Part shown: positions 17,751 to 27,169 of the stretch, one piece after another
How the letters are laid out: each line of letters begins with the position of its first letter
How positions within the stretch are numbered: position 1 is the stretch's first letter
Assembly (NCBI RefSeq): GCF_000526315.1
Contig: NZ_JAFV01000001.1
Span: 4,156,501 to 4,220,500, forward strand
Length of the DNA: 64,000 nucleotides
Source: Methylopila sp. 73B
Lineage (GTDB): Bacteria; Pseudomonadota; Alphaproteobacteria; Rhizobiales; Methylopilaceae
Reading direction: 5' to 3'
Made by a program: the position numbers and the translations under genes
Notes under the pieces: model-generated
Database searches by the model: none
What the model saw: the letters and a program-made list of their open reading frames with translations, nothing else
Told to the model about the DNA's origin: nothing

Positions 17751-18767
17751 TCAGCGCCATCCCAAGGCGGGAGCGACGTGCTGCAGAATGGCCTCGATCA
17801 CATGGGCGTTGTACGCGACGCCCAGCTGGTTCGGGACGGTGAGCAGCAGCGTGTCGGCCTCCTGGATCGCCTCGTCCGCCTTCAACGCCGCCGCCAGCTT
17901 GTCGGGTTCGGCCGCGTAGGACCTGCCGAAGATCGCCCGCATGTCGTCGATCACCCCGATCTGGTCGTCGCCGTCGCTGCGACCGAAGTAAGCGCGGTCC
18001 TGTTCGTTCACGAGGGCGAAGATCGAACGCGAGACCGAGACGCGCGGGGTCCGTGCGTGGCCCGCGTCTTTCCAGGCGTCGCGATAGAGCCGGATCTGCT
18101 TGGCCTGCTGCACGTGGAACGGCTCCCCGCTCTCGTCCTTCTTCAAGGTCGAGCTTTGCAGGTTCATCCCGTGGTGTGCGGCCCAGAGGGCGGTGTCGTT
18201 GGACGCCGATCCCCACCAGATGCGGTCGCGCAAGCCTGCGGAGTGCGGTTCGATGCGCAGCAGCCCGGGCGGGTTCGGGAACATCGGGCGCGGGCTGGGC
18301 TGGGCGAAGCCCTCGCCCCGCAGCACGTTCAGGAAGACCTCGGCGTGACGCCGACCCATGTCGGCGTCGCTCTCGCCCTCGGCCGGCGCATAGCCGAAGT
18401 GTCGCCAGCCCTCGATCACCTGCTCGGGCGAGCCGCGGCTGATGCCAAGCTGCAACCGCCCGCCGGCGATGAGGTCGGCCGAGCCCGCGTCCTCGGCCAT
18501 GTAGAGCGGGTTCTCATAGCGCATGTCGATGACGCCGGTGCCGATCTCGATGCGGCTCGTCTTCGCGCCGACGGCCGCGAGCAACGGAAACGGCGAGGCC
18601 AATTGGCGCGCGAAGTGATGCACCCGGAAATAGGCGCCATCCGCGCCAAGCTCCTCGGCCGCCACGGCGAGGTCGATCGACTGGAGCAGGGTGTCGCCCG
18701 CCGAGCGGGTCTGCGACTGGGCGGAGGGCGACCAATGGCCGAACGAAAGGAACCCGATCTTCTTCAT
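17751..18767 (-). CDS. LLM class flavin-dependent oxidoreductase
   Basis: A luciferase-like TIM-barrel oxidoreductase of 338 residues from the ATG at 18767 (MKKIGFLSFGHW); a GTG nine bases upstream has no ribosome-binding site. Family features are LGADGAYFRVHHFARQLASP, GTGVIDMRYENPLYMAEDAG and GGRLQLGISRGSPE. These enzymes use FMN or F420-like flavins; the substrate is unknown. It is divergent from an HxlR-type regulator, a common pairing, with inverted repeats in the shared intergenic region. Confidence 0.88.
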   Translation of the reverse strand: MKKIGFLSFGHWSPSAQSQTRSAGDTLLQSIDLAVAAEELGADGAYFRVHHFARQLASPFPLLAAVGAKTSRIEIGTGVIDMRYENPLYMAEDAGSADLIAGGRLQLGISRGSPEQVIEGWRHFGYAPAEGESDADMGRRHAEVFLNVLRGEGFAQPSPRPMFPNPPGLLRIEPHSAGLRDRIWWGSASNDTALWAAHHGMNLQSSTLKKDESGEPFHVQQAKQIRLYRDAWKDAGHARTPRVSVSRSIFALVNEQDRAYFGRSDGDDQIGVIDDMRAIFGRSYAAEPDKLAAALKADEAIQEADTLLLTVPNQLGVAYNAHVIEAILQHVAPALGWR

Positions 18768-18933
18768 GACGTCCACTCTACATGTGCTGTCGGCCGCCGA
18801 CCCGTGCGGGCGGGGCGGCCGGTCGTCCTTTACCGAGGCGTATACCGACGCAAACGTGAGGCCGCCCGACTTGCGCGAACCGCCGTCCCCTCGCTGGCGT
18901 CGACATGGAGGAGTTTCATCGCGGTCCTTGGTA

Positions 18934-18973
18934 TCGGTTTGTAACCGAGGCTCTATAAGTTACTCTTAGAGCC
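18934..18973. promoter_or_regulatory. Two inverted repeats upstream of the HxlR gene
   Basis: TCGGTT-TGT-AACCGA (18934-18948) and GGCTCTA...TAGAGCC (18949-18973, 11-bp spacer with further symmetry) lie end to end, 20-60 bp before the HxlR start. HxlR dimers bind such dyads, so this is a likely operator controlling both divergent genes. Confidence 0.55.
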
Positions 18974-18994
18974 TGATCGCAAGGAGGCACATGA

Positions 18995-19399
18995 TTGGAA
19001 CGCAGGCACGCCGATGATCCCATCCCCGGCTACACGGGCGCGGAATCCCACGACTGCCGGATGGTGAACTCGGTGCTGGCGCGGGTCGGCGACAAGTGGA
19101 CCGTGCTGGTGGTGATGTTCCTCGCCGACGGCTCCAAGCGCTTCAACGAGCTCAAACGACTGATCGGAGGCGTGTCCCAGCGGATGCTGACCCTGACGCT
19201 GCGCGGTCTCGAGCGCGACGGGCTCGTGACGCGGACCATGACACCGAGCATTCCGCCGCGGGTCGATTACGAGCTCACCGATCTCGGCCGTTCGCTGCAG
19301 ACGCACGCCGTCGCGCTTGCTCGCTGGGCGAAAGAGAACCGGCCGGCGATCGAACGCGCCCGCACGGCGTTCGACGACGAGCGCAGGGAAGCGTCATGA
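18995..19399 (+). CDS. HxlR family transcriptional regulator
   Basis: 134 residues starting at a TTG with AAGGAGG about eight bases upstream. The HxlR winged helix is complete: SHDCRMVNSVLARVGDKWTV then LVVMFLADGSKRFNELKRLIGGVSQRMLTLTLRGLERDGLVTRT and PPRVDYELTDLGRSL. The single Cys (CRM near 22) is at the place where redox- or aldehyde-sensing members have theirs. It is divergent from the LLM oxidoreductase gene and likely controls it through the adjacent dyads. Confidence 0.9.
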   Translation: MERRHADDPIPGYTGAESHDCRMVNSVLARVGDKWTVLVVMFLADGSKRFNELKRLIGGVSQRMLTLTLRGLERDGLVTRTMTPSIPPRVDYELTDLGRSLQTHAVALARWAKENRPAIERARTAFDDERREAS

Positions 19400-19499
19400 G
19401 CAGGCCCCGGCAGGTCTTGTGCGGCGGGCGGCACCGCCCGAACGCAGCGCACGGCGGAACGTTGGACCGCGCTCACTCCTGCGCATCAGGATACTGGGG

Positions 19500-20036
19500 T
19501 TGAGCGACGCGTCGGCCAAGCCTCGGAACACGCCGCCGCTCATTCTGACGCTCCGCCTCGATCAGGCGCGGCAGCTCAGGTTCGACGCGCTGCGCCAGGA
19601 GCACTTTCCTCCGGAGCGCAATTACCTTTCGGCGCACGTCACCCTGTTCCACCATCTCCCCGGCGAAGAGGTCCTGGAGATCATCGAACGCCTCCGCGCG
19701 ATCATGGACGGACGCCCTCCGCCCTCGGTGACGGTGGACTCCGTGGCGTCGCTTGGCCGCGGCGTCGCCTTTCGCCTCACGTCCCCCGACACGCTTGAGA
19801 TCAGACGCGCCCTCGCCACGGAGTGGCGGCCGCGCCTGACGTCCCAGGACCTCAACTTCGGCGGGCTCCATGTGACGGTCCAGAACAAGGTCGCGCCCGC
19901 CGTCGCCCAAGATCTGCTGGCGCGCCTGCGAAGCGGCTTCGCGCCCCACGATTTCCTCGCTCCGGGCCTCGACCTCTGGCGCTATCTCGGCGGACCCTGG
20001 GAGCATGTCCATGCGTTCGACTTCTCCGCGGAGTAG
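19500..20036 (+). CDS. 2'-5' RNA ligase family (2H phosphoesterase) protein
   Basis: About 178 residues if the TTG at 19500 is the start; the true start is uncertain because no ATG is in frame nearby. Two H-x-T/S motifs define the 2H phosphoesterase/LigT fold: HVTLFHHLPG near 41-50 and HVTVQNKV near 122-129. Such enzymes hydrolyse or ligate 2'-5' or cyclic phosphate bonds in RNA or nucleotides. It follows the HxlR gene by 100 bp on the same strand but the functional link is unclear. Confidence 0.8.
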   Translation: MSDASAKPRNTPPLILTLRLDQARQLRFDALRQEHFPPERNYLSAHVTLFHHLPGEEVLEIIERLRAIMDGRPPPSVTVDSVASLGRGVAFRLTSPDTLEIRRALATEWRPRLTSQDLNFGGLHVTVQNKVAPAVAQDLLARLRSGFAPHDFLAPGLDLWRYLGGPWEHVHAFDFSAE

Positions 20037-20132
20037 CGGGCGAAGTCCGCGCGTCCGCCCACGTGGGCCGAGGGCATATCAGCGCTGCGCGCCGCCGCCG
20101 GATCGATCCGGCGGCGTGGACCGTTCAAGGCC

Positions 20133-21431
20133 ATGGACATCCCGCAGACTTGGCTTCCCGACCCCTACATCCTCGCGCTCACCGGGGCAGGGCTCCTCAT
20201 CGCTCTGGTCGTGTGGCTGCCTACGGCGCTGCGGAGGCTTCCGCTGTCGTTGCCGATCATCTGCATCGCGCTTGGCGCGGCTCTGTTCGCGCTTCCTCAG
20301 ATCACGCTCGAGCCGCTCCCGACCCGCTACCCCGAGCTGACAGAGCGCCTTTCGGAACTCGTGGTCGTCATCGCCTTGATGGGCGCGGGATTGAAGATCG
20401 ACCGAGTGTTCGGCGTTCGGCGCTGGTCCGTCGCCCTGCGCCTGATCGTGGTGACGATGCCGCTCAGCATCGTGGCCATCACGGCGATCGGCGGGTGGTG
20501 GATCGGCATGTCATGGACTGTGGCGCTGCTGCTCGGCGCGGCGCTCGCCCCGACCGATCCCGTGCTCGCGGCGGACGTCCAGGTCGGACCGCCGAAGTCG
20601 GAGGACGAGGACGACGTCCGGTTCGGGCTGACGGCGGAGGCCGGACTGAACGACGGCTTCGCGTTCCCGTTCGTCCATCTCGCAATCGCGCTCGCCGCGT
20701 CGGCCGTGACGGGCGCGCCGTGGCTGACCGAATGGATCGCCGTCAATGTGATCTGGGAGATCGGCGCCGGGGTCGCGGCCGGCTACGTCATCGGCCGGGC
20801 GTTCGGGTGGCTGACGTTCCATGTGCCCGCGGAGTCCAAGCTCGCCAAGACCGGCGACGGACTGATCGCGCTGTCGGCCGCTTTGGTGTCCTACGGCCTG
20901 ACCGAGATCATCCATTGCTACGGCTTCCTCGCGGTCTTCGTGACCGCGCTCACCTTCCGGCACGCGCACCGCGACCACGAGTTTCAGGTCGGGATGCACG
21001 AGGTCGCGGAGCAGATCGAGCGCCTCATGATGATGGCGCTGCTGCTGCTGTTCGGCGGCGCGCTCGTCAGCGGCCTGTTGGCGCCGCTCCAGTGGGTCGA
21101 CGTCGCCGCGGCCCTTGTCATTCTGGTCGTGGTCCGGCCGATCGCAGGGCTGATCGGATTGATCGGCCACGACGCCGACTGGCGGGAGCGGCTGACGCTG
21201 GCATTCTTCGGAATACGCGGCGTGGGGTCGATCTATTATATGGCTTACGGCCTCAACCACATGCCCGCCGAGGGAGGCGAACGACTCTGGGCCGTCGTCG
21301 GCCTGGTGATCCTGCTTTCGATCCTCATGCACGGGCTAACCGTCACGCCGATCATGCGCAGGCTCGACCGCAGCCAGGGTCGAGATCCCGATCAGGACGA
21401 GCCGCGGCCTGCGGTCCAAAACGCGCGGTGA
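20133..21431 (+). CDS. Na+/H+ antiporter, CPA1 (NhaP-type)
   Basis: A 432-residue inner-membrane protein with about 12 hydrophobic helices. The region LLLGAALAPTDPVLAADVQVG and TAEAGLNDGFAFPF is the signature of CPA1 exchangers: the TD of the unwound helix and the ND pair that carries the ion-binding aspartate. It should exchange Na+ (or K+) for protons. A charged cytoplasmic tail (RSQGRDPDQDEPR) ends the protein. The gene stands alone. Confidence 0.9.
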   Translation: MDIPQTWLPDPYILALTGAGLLIALVVWLPTALRRLPLSLPIICIALGAALFALPQITLEPLPTRYPELTERLSELVVVIALMGAGLKIDRVFGVRRWSVALRLIVVTMPLSIVAITAIGGWWIGMSWTVALLLGAALAPTDPVLAADVQVGPPKSEDEDDVRFGLTAEAGLNDGFAFPFVHLAIALAASAVTGAPWLTEWIAVNVIWEIGAGVAAGYVIGRAFGWLTFHVPAESKLAKTGDGLIALSAALVSYGLTEIIHCYGFLAVFVTALTFRHAHRDHEFQVGMHEVAEQIERLMMMALLLLFGGALVSGLLAPLQWVDVAAALVILVVVRPIAGLIGLIGHDADWRERLTLAFFGIRGVGSIYYMAYGLNHMPAEGGERLWAVVGLVILLSILMHGLTVTPIMRRLDRSQGRDPDQDEPRPAVQNAR

Positions 21432-21456
21432 CGCGCGGCGCTCGCGTCGACGTCCC

Positions 21457-21810
21457 TTAGCCCCGCTCGTCCTGCGCCTCAAACCACGCGGCGTAGGCGG
21501 TGTTTCGGGCGAGCTTCCGGTTCAGGTCAGGCGCCCCATCCGTCCACCAAACAGCTCCGCGCTCCCCCAGCGCGACCTTCGCGGCTTGAACCCGGTCCCG
21601 CGCGGCCTTGAGCGCCGTCGGGTCGCCGCGCGCCGTCCGTACGGCGCTGCGGGCCGACATCAGCTCGGACACGAGCCGCTGCCGCTCCTCGTCCGACAGG
21701 GCGGGGTTGCTGAGCCTCCACAATCGGCCTTTCACGACGAAATAGCGGCCGTCGGGGCTCACGGGATGACGCGCCATCACCCTCTCGTTTGGTGAGTCGG
21801 CTTTGGACAT
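21457..21810 (-). CDS. Conserved small protein of Hyphomicrobiales, unknown function
   Basis: 117 residues from the ATG at 21810 (MSKADSPNERV). The sequence has DGRYFVVKGRLWRLSNPALS, a helical charged middle (DEERQRLVSELMSARSAVRT) and the C-terminal block ALGERGAVWWTDGAPDLNRK. I recognise this RYFVV.GRLWR...ERG.VWWTDGAPD pattern as a widespread, uncharacterised alphaproteobacterial small protein. It is soluble, with no metal motif. It is convergent with the antiporter gene. Confidence 0.75.
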   Translation of the reverse strand: MSKADSPNERVMARHPVSPDGRYFVVKGRLWRLSNPALSDEERQRLVSELMSARSAVRTARGDPTALKAARDRVQAAKVALGERGAVWWTDGAPDLNRKLARNTAYAAWFEAQDERG

Positions 21811-22020
21811 GCAGGGCAGCTCCGTTTCGCGAATGGGCGCGTAGCGTCGGCACCCTGCGGCGCACGCCTGGAACATAGCGTCGATGGCGCTATCGGAAGA
21901 GCCGGCCGCAACGCAGGCTTCCTACAAACGCGGCTTTCAGTATATCTATTTTATCGATTGTATTGACTTGTTCGATGAAGTTTTGGAGGAATGCCCGGGA
22001 CGACGGCGAAGGGTTTGGAG

Positions 22021-23097
22021 ATGTCGCAGATCGAGTTTGGCGTGTGGGCGCCTGTGCACGGGCCGCGCGCTGCGGCCCATGACCCGCTGGAGCCCTACGA
22101 CGCTTCATGGGAGCACAACCGCGCCACGGTCATCGAGGCCGAAGCGCTTGGTTACGACTCCGTGCTCGTTGCGCAGCACACCGCAAACCCCCACGTGCCG
22201 GATCACGACCAGCTCGAGGCCTGGACGGCGTCCGCTGGCCTCGCGGCGCTGACGCAGCGCATCGAAATCATCTCGGCGATCAAGCCGGCGCTCTACCACC
22301 CGGTCGTGCTCGCCAAGATGGCGCTGCAGATCGAGGAGATCAGCCGCGGGCGCTTCGCCCTTAACCTGATCAACGCCTGGAACCGCGCCGAATTCGACAG
22401 AGCCGGCATCCCCTTCCTCGACCACGACCTGCGCTACGCCTACGGCCGCGAGTGGCTCTCGATCGTGAAGCGGCTGCTGCGCGGCGAGACGGTCACCCAC
22501 CGGGGCGAGCACTTCGCCATCGACGGCTACGTGCTGGCGCCGGCGGGCAAATTCCGCGAGCGGCCCCGGATCTATCTCGGGGGCGAGTCCGAGCCCGCGC
22601 GGGAGCTTGCGGCCGAGCACAGCGACGTCTGGTTCATCAACGGACAGCCGCTCGCCGCGGTCGAGGGGCTGATCGCCGACCTCAGGGCCCGGCCGCGCGC
22701 GGGAAGCCCGCTGCGCTTCGGCCTCGCGGCTTTCGTCATCGCCCGCGAGACCGAGGCCGAGGCCCAGGCCGAACACCGCAGGCTCGCGACGCTCGCCGAG
22801 CGCGACAAGGCCGACCGGGCGATCCAAAAGGCCAACACCGACCCGAAGGTGGTGATGTTCCAGACGATCGCGAAGAACCCCTCCGTCGGCACCAACGGGG
22901 GCACCGCGGCCGGCCTCGTCGGCAGCTACGACCAGGTCGCCGAACGCATCGCGGCGTTCCACGCCGCCGGCGTCGAGGTCTTCATGCTGCAGTTCCAGCC
23001 CTTCCGCGCCGAGATGCGGCGTTTCGCCGAAGAGATCTTTCCGCGGCTTGGCCGGTCTGCGGCGACGGTCGCGCCCGGCCTGAGGGACGTCCGATGA
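22021..23097 (+). CDS. Alkanesulfonate monooxygenase-like LLM enzyme
   Basis: 358 residues from the ATG at 22021 (MSQIEFGVW), which has GAAGGG seven bases upstream; the ATG at 21991 has GGAGG one base away, too close. The fold is SsuD/SfnG-like: ATVIEAEALGYDSVLVAQHT, LYHPVVLAKMALQIEEISRG and RPRIYLGGESEPARELAAEHSDVWF. It should use FMNH2 and O2 to release sulfite (or similar) from an organosulfur compound. It is the first gene of a four-gene operon with a sulfonate-type ABC importer and overlaps ssuC by ATGA. The upstream region (21900-21990) is AT-rich. Confidence 0.88.
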   Translation: MSQIEFGVWAPVHGPRAAAHDPLEPYDASWEHNRATVIEAEALGYDSVLVAQHTANPHVPDHDQLEAWTASAGLAALTQRIEIISAIKPALYHPVVLAKMALQIEEISRGRFALNLINAWNRAEFDRAGIPFLDHDLRYAYGREWLSIVKRLLRGETVTHRGEHFAIDGYVLAPAGKFRERPRIYLGGESEPARELAAEHSDVWFINGQPLAAVEGLIADLRARPRAGSPLRFGLAAFVIARETEAEAQAEHRRLATLAERDKADRAIQKANTDPKVVMFQTIAKNPSVGTNGGTAAGLVGSYDQVAERIAAFHAAGVEVFMLQFQPFRAEMRRFAEEIFPRLGRSAATVAPGLRDVR

Positions 23098-23978
23098 GCG
23101 TTGCGGATCCTCGCGTCGAGGGCGGCTACGCGCTTGAGCCCAAGCCGGGCCTGCGGGCGTCGTCCGCCCGGCCGGCCTCACGCGCGAAGGCCGCCGGCGG
23201 CGGCGCGAGCCAGCGTGGGCTGCTCGCGCTGTCCTGGGCCGCGCCGGTCGTCGTGCTCATCGTCTGGGAAGCGCTGTGCCGCGGCGGCTACGTCGCGCCG
23301 CATGTGCTGCCGGCCCCGAGCAAGGTGGTGCAGACGGCGATCACGCTCGCCTCCACAGGAGGCCTGTTCTACGACCTCGGCGTCAGCCTCCTCCGGGCGG
23401 CGACGGGCTTCGCCATAGGCGGCCTGATCGGCTTCTCGCTCGGCGTCACGGTCGGCTTCTCACGTCTCGCGGAAGCCGCCATCGACCGCAGCGTCCAGAT
23501 GATCCGCGCCGTGCCGTTCCTGGCCGCCCTGCCGCTCACGATCATCTGGTTCGGCGTCGGCGAAGGGCAGAAAATCTTCCTCGTGTCGCTCGGCGTCGTC
23601 TTCCCGATCTACATCAACACGATCCTCGGCATAAGGCAGGTCGACCCGAAGCTGCTGGAGCTTGCCCGGGTGCAGGGCCTGTCGGGCTGGACCACGATCC
23701 GGCGCATCATCCTGCCGGGCGCGCTGCCCTCGATCCTCACGGGGGTGCGCTATGCGCTGGCGGTCGCCTGGCTCGCGCTTGTCGTGGCGGAGACCGTCGG
23801 CGCCCAGGCGGGCCTCGGTTTCCTCGCCATGGACGCCCGCGAGTTCCTCCGCACCGACGTGATCGTGCTGACCATTCTGATCTACGCGCTGATCGGCGCC
23901 GGCTCGGATACGATCGCCCGCCTGCTGGAGCGCCGGCTGCTAGCTTGGCACCCGAACTATGCGAAGGGCGCCCGATGA
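23094..23978 (+). CDS. ssuC: Sulfonate/nitrate/taurine-type ABC permease
   Basis: 294 residues from the ATG at 23094, overlapping the monooxygenase stop. A disordered basic N-terminus (about 1-40) precedes six membrane helices. The EAA-type coupling loop ELARVQGLSGWTTIRRIILPGALPSILTG is evident in sequence (near 190-218). It forms the membrane channel of an SsuABC/TauABC-type importer. The ATPase gene follows with another ATGA overlap. Confidence 0.9.
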   Translation: MSVADPRVEGGYALEPKPGLRASSARPASRAKAAGGGASQRGLLALSWAAPVVVLIVWEALCRGGYVAPHVLPAPSKVVQTAITLASTGGLFYDLGVSLLRAATGFAIGGLIGFSLGVTVGFSRLAEAAIDRSVQMIRAVPFLAALPLTIIWFGVGEGQKIFLVSLGVVFPIYINTILGIRQVDPKLLELARVQGLSGWTTIRRIILPGALPSILTGVRYALAVAWLALVVAETVGAQAGLGFLAMDAREFLRTDVIVLTILIYALIGAGSDTIARLLERRLLAWHPNYAKGAR

Positions 23979-24712
23979 GCCCGGTCGCCGCCACTCCCGC
24001 GGTCGCCGTCCGCCGCCTCGTCCGGCGGTACGGCGAGCGCACCGTCATCGACGGCCTCGACCTGACCATCCAGCGCGGCGAGTTCGTCGCCCTGCTCGGC
24101 GAAAGCGGCTGCGGAAAGACCACCCTGCTGCGCGCGCTCGCCGGCCTCGACCCGATCGACGGCGGGTCTGTCGACGCGCCGGGACGCCCGGCGGTCGTGT
24201 TCCAGGAGCACCGCCTGCTGCCCTGGGACAGCCTCTGGCGGAACGTCTCGCTTGGCCAGCCGAAAGACGGCGCCCGGACGCGCGCCGCGGAGGCGCTCGC
24301 GGAGGTCGGCCTTGGCGACCGGCTGGACGACTGGCCGCGCAACCTCTCCGGCGGCCAGGCCCAGCGCGTCGCGCTCGCCCGCGCGCTGGTGCAGGAGCCC
24401 GAACTGCTGCTGCTCGACGAGCCCTTCGCAGCGCTCGACGCGCTGACGCGTCTTCGGATGCATCAGCTCGTGAAGGAGCTGATCGCCCGCCACCGGCCGG
24501 GCGTGCTGCTCGTCACCCACGACGTCGACGAGGCGCTCGCGCTCGCCGACCGCATCCTGCTCATGCGCGATGGCGCGATCGCCCACGAAATCCGGCTCTC
24601 GGACGACGTCTCGATCCAGGCCGCACGCGCGGACCTGCTGGCCCAATTCGGCGTCCTGCCGGCGGATCGCCGACGGAGTTCGTCTTTCTCCCTCTCTCAA
24701 ACGCCCGCTTAA
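23975..24712 (+). CDS. ssuB: Sulfonate-type ABC transporter ATPase
   Basis: 245 residues with Walker A GESGCGKTT (42-50), the Q loop VVFQEHRLLPWDS, signature NLSGGQAQRVALARAL, Walker B LLLLDEPFAALD and switch His in LLVTHDVDEAL. The PWDSLWRNV stretch after the Q loop is typical of the SsuB/NrtD/TauB group. It powers import by the adjacent permease. Overlaps ssuC by 4 bp. Confidence 0.92.
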   Translation: MSPVAATPAVAVRRLVRRYGERTVIDGLDLTIQRGEFVALLGESGCGKTTLLRALAGLDPIDGGSVDAPGRPAVVFQEHRLLPWDSLWRNVSLGQPKDGARTRAAEALAEVGLGDRLDDWPRNLSGGQAQRVALARALVQEPELLLLDEPFAALDALTRLRMHQLVKELIARHRPGVLLVTHDVDEALALADRILLMRDGAIAHEIRLSDDVSIQAARADLLAQFGVLPADRRRSSSFSLSQTPA

Positions 24713-24722
24713 GGCCCAACCC

Positions 24723-25727
24723 ATGTCGTTCTTCCGCACCCCTTCGCGCCGCACGTTCCTCGCGGGGTCGACGCTCGCCGCCGGCGCGCTGTCCGGCGGC
24801 TTCTCGCTCGGGGGCGCGGCCCCTGCGTCCGCCCGCAACACCGACAAGGTCCGGCTGACCTTCGGTCCGTCCGGCGGCCTCACCCTCATCGCCAAGGAGC
24901 GCGGCGCGTTCGAGAAGGCGCTGAACGATCAGGGCCTCAAGGTCGAGTGGGTCGGTCCGTTCCCGAACCACGCGCCGACCCTGCAGGCGGTGACGGGCGG
25001 CAGCGCCGACTTCAGCTTCGGCGGTTCGACGACGCCGGCCTTCGCCGCGATCAGCGCCGGCTCGCCGCTCGTCTTCACTCAGTTCCTGGTCTACCGCCCG
25101 CGCACGACCTCGATCATCGCCCGCCAGGGCTCGGGGATCGAAAAGGTCCAGGACCTCGTCGGCAGGTCGGTGGCGGTGAACCGCTCGGGGCTGGGCGAGT
25201 TCCTGCTGGTCGCGGCGCTGGAGAAATACGGCGTCGACCGCTCCAAGGTGAACGTCGTCTACCTCAACCCGCCGGACGCGGCGCCCGCGCTCGCCTCCGG
25301 AAAAGTCGACGCCTGGTCGATGTGGAGCCCCAGCGTCGACATCGCCCGCGCCGAGTACAAGGCGCACGACATCTTCGTTGAGGAGCGCGACCTCGACTTC
25401 CAGATCGACTTCACGACCTGGCTGACCTCGCGCACCTTCGCGACCGAGAACGCCGACATCGTGCGGCTGGTGAACGCCGGCTTCGCCCGCGAGGCGGAGT
25501 GGGCGAGCGCGAACCCGCAGGAGGCCGAGACGATCGCGCAAGGGTCGCCGCCGCGCTACTCCGACGCCGTCCGCGACCTCTTCCTCGAGCGAAAGCGGCG
25601 CTACGAGATCTATCCCGTCACCGACGAGGCCTTCGTCGCTCAGTTGCAGAAGGCCGCCGATTGGCTGGTCGAGCGCAAGGTCCTGCCGGAAAAGGTGACC
25701 GTGACGGACCTGCTCGCCAAAGTCTGA
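24723..25727 (+). CDS. ssuA: Aliphatic sulfonate-type substrate-binding protein
   Basis: 334 residues from the ATG at 24723. A twin-arginine signal (SRRTFLAGSTLAAGALSGGF, near 8-27) exports the folded protein. The NMT1/SsuA-like periplasmic domain follows: TFGPSGGLTLIAKERGAFEK, GGSADFSFGGSTTPAFAAIS, VQDLVGRSVAVNRSG and DAWSMWSPSVDIA. It captures the substrate for SsuBC. The ligand (sulfonate, taurine or sulfate ester) is inferred from the family and the monooxygenase partner. It is the last gene of the unit. Confidence 0.9.
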   Translation: MSFFRTPSRRTFLAGSTLAAGALSGGFSLGGAAPASARNTDKVRLTFGPSGGLTLIAKERGAFEKALNDQGLKVEWVGPFPNHAPTLQAVTGGSADFSFGGSTTPAFAAISAGSPLVFTQFLVYRPRTTSIIARQGSGIEKVQDLVGRSVAVNRSGLGEFLLVAALEKYGVDRSKVNVVYLNPPDAAPALASGKVDAWSMWSPSVDIARAEYKAHDIFVEERDLDFQIDFTTWLTSRTFATENADIVRLVNAGFAREAEWASANPQEAETIAQGSPPRYSDAVRDLFLERKRRYEIYPVTDEAFVAQLQKAADWLVERKVLPEKVTVTDLLAKV

Positions 25728-25740
25728 AGCGAACGTCGCG

Positions 25741-25775
25741 GGCCGGCCTCGGTTGATCCGAGGTCGGAACCGGCG
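25741..25775 (+). terminator. Possible terminator of the ssu-like operon
   Basis: GGCCTCGG and CCGAGGTC pair around TTGAT just after the ssuA stop, flanked by GCCGG/CCGGC that can extend the stem. Only a short GTTCTT follows, so termination is plausible but not certain. Confidence 0.4.
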
Positions 25776-25931
25776 TTCTTGAGATCCCGGGATGCGCATG
25801 TCGCCACGGCTCGAACGGATTGGCCCGTGGGACGACGACAGGGTCAACGTCCGGTGCGTCTTCGACGGTTGTCAATTGCTCCGACCTGGGCGATTGCCTT
25901 GGGCTGCGATCAAAAGCCCGGGGAATGAACA

Positions 25932-27056
25932 ATGCCTCCGATCACCTATCTCACGACGATCGACTTCGAGATTGGCGCCGTCGCGCGGCTTGGCGAAGCG
26001 CTCCAGGGCCTCAAGATTTCCCGCCCCTTGATCGTTTCGGATCGAGGCCTGAAGGCGGCGGGGATCGTCGACCGCATCACGGCGCTCTGCCCGGCGGGAT
26101 CGCCGGTGTTTCTCGACGTCCCGACCAACCCGACCGAATCCGCGGCGCTCGCCGCGCTGGAAGTCTACAAGGCCGGCGGCTGCGACGGATTGGTGGCGGC
26201 CGGCGGCGGGTCGCCGATCGACCTCGCGAAGGCGGTCGCCCTGCTGGCGACCCACGACGGTCCGCTGGAGACCTACGCCGCTATCCTGGGTGGCATCCCG
26301 AAGATCGCCGCGGTCGCGCCGCTGATCGCCGTTCCGACCACGGCGGGCACCGGCTCGGAGGTCGGCCGCGCGGCCTTGATCAGCCTCGACGACGGCCGGA
26401 AGCTCGGCTTCATCAGCCCGCACCTCATCCCGAAACTCGCGATCTGCGACCCCGAGCTGACGCTCGGCCTGCCGGCGTGGCTGACCGCCGCGACCGCGCT
26501 GGACGGGCTGTCGCACTGCATCGAGACCTTGCTCTCGCCCCGCTTCAATCCGCCGGCCGAGGCGATCGCTCTCGACGGCGCCGGGCGCATCTGGCGGCAC
26601 ATCGAGCGATCCTGCGCCGACGGCGGCGACATCGAGGCGCGCTCTGAGCTTATGATGGGCGCGCTCGAGGGCGGTCTGACCTTCCAGAAAGGCCTCGGCG
26701 CGGTCCATGCCCTCAGCCATGCGCTCGGCGGCCTCAAGACGGCGTCGCTCCACCACGGCACCCTGAACGCCATCCTGATGCCGCCGGTGCTGCGGTTCAG
26801 CGCCGGCCACGTTGGCGACAAGATCGAGCGCCTGAAGGCGGCGATGGGCCTCGCCCCCGAGACGGACCTTGCGGACGAGCTCGACGCGCTCAACCGGCGG
26901 CTCGGCGTGCCGGCAGGACTTGGAACCCTCGGCGTCACCGAGGACGTGCTGCCGTGGGTGGTCGAGCGGGCGCTGGCCGACCACAGCCACGCGACCGCGC
27001 CGCGCCAGCCCAGCGCGGAGGAGTACCGGGCGCTGCTGGACGACCGCATGGGTTGA
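25932..27056 (+). CDS. Iron-containing alcohol dehydrogenase
   Basis: 374 residues, group III (Fe-type) alcohol dehydrogenase. The NAD-binding segments are [14 protein letters not shown] and [16 protein letters not shown]; the metal ligands lie in [21 protein letters not shown] and [12 protein letters not shown] (Asp and three His). Group members oxidise or reduce small alcohols, diols or semialdehydes. The gene has 200 bp of upstream sequence and is followed by a pirin gene at 113 bp, possibly as a separate unit. Confidence 0.9.
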   Translation: MPPITYLTTIDFEIGAVARLGEALQGLKISRPLIVSDRGLKAAGIVDRITALCPAGSPVFLDVPTNPTESAALAALEVYKAGGCDGLVAAGGGSPIDLAKAVALLATHDGPLETYAAILGGIPKIAAVAPLIAVPTTAGTGSEVGRAALISLDDGRKLGFISPHLIPKLAICDPELTLGLPAWLTAATALDGLSHCIETLLSPRFNPPAEAIALDGAGRIWRHIERSCADGGDIEARSELMMGALEGGLTFQKGLGAVHALSHALGGLKTASLHHGTLNAILMPPVLRFSAGHVGDKIERLKAAMGLAPETDLADELDALNRRLGVPAGLGTLGVTEDVLPWVVERALADHSHATAPRQPSAEEYRALLDDRMG

Positions 27057-27169
27057 GGCGGTAGGGGCGCGGCGGCCCGCCGCGCGATTGCCGACGCGCC
27101 GAAACCGGGCTTCAATCGCCGCCCGGCGAGGCGCTCTTTCAGCGCGGATTGCGGCGGAGGAACGACGCC

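Noticed and set aside
19396..19503. Short frame starting at the HxlR stop (MSRPRQVLCGG)
   Set aside because: It ends after 35 residues inside the next gene and has no family features.
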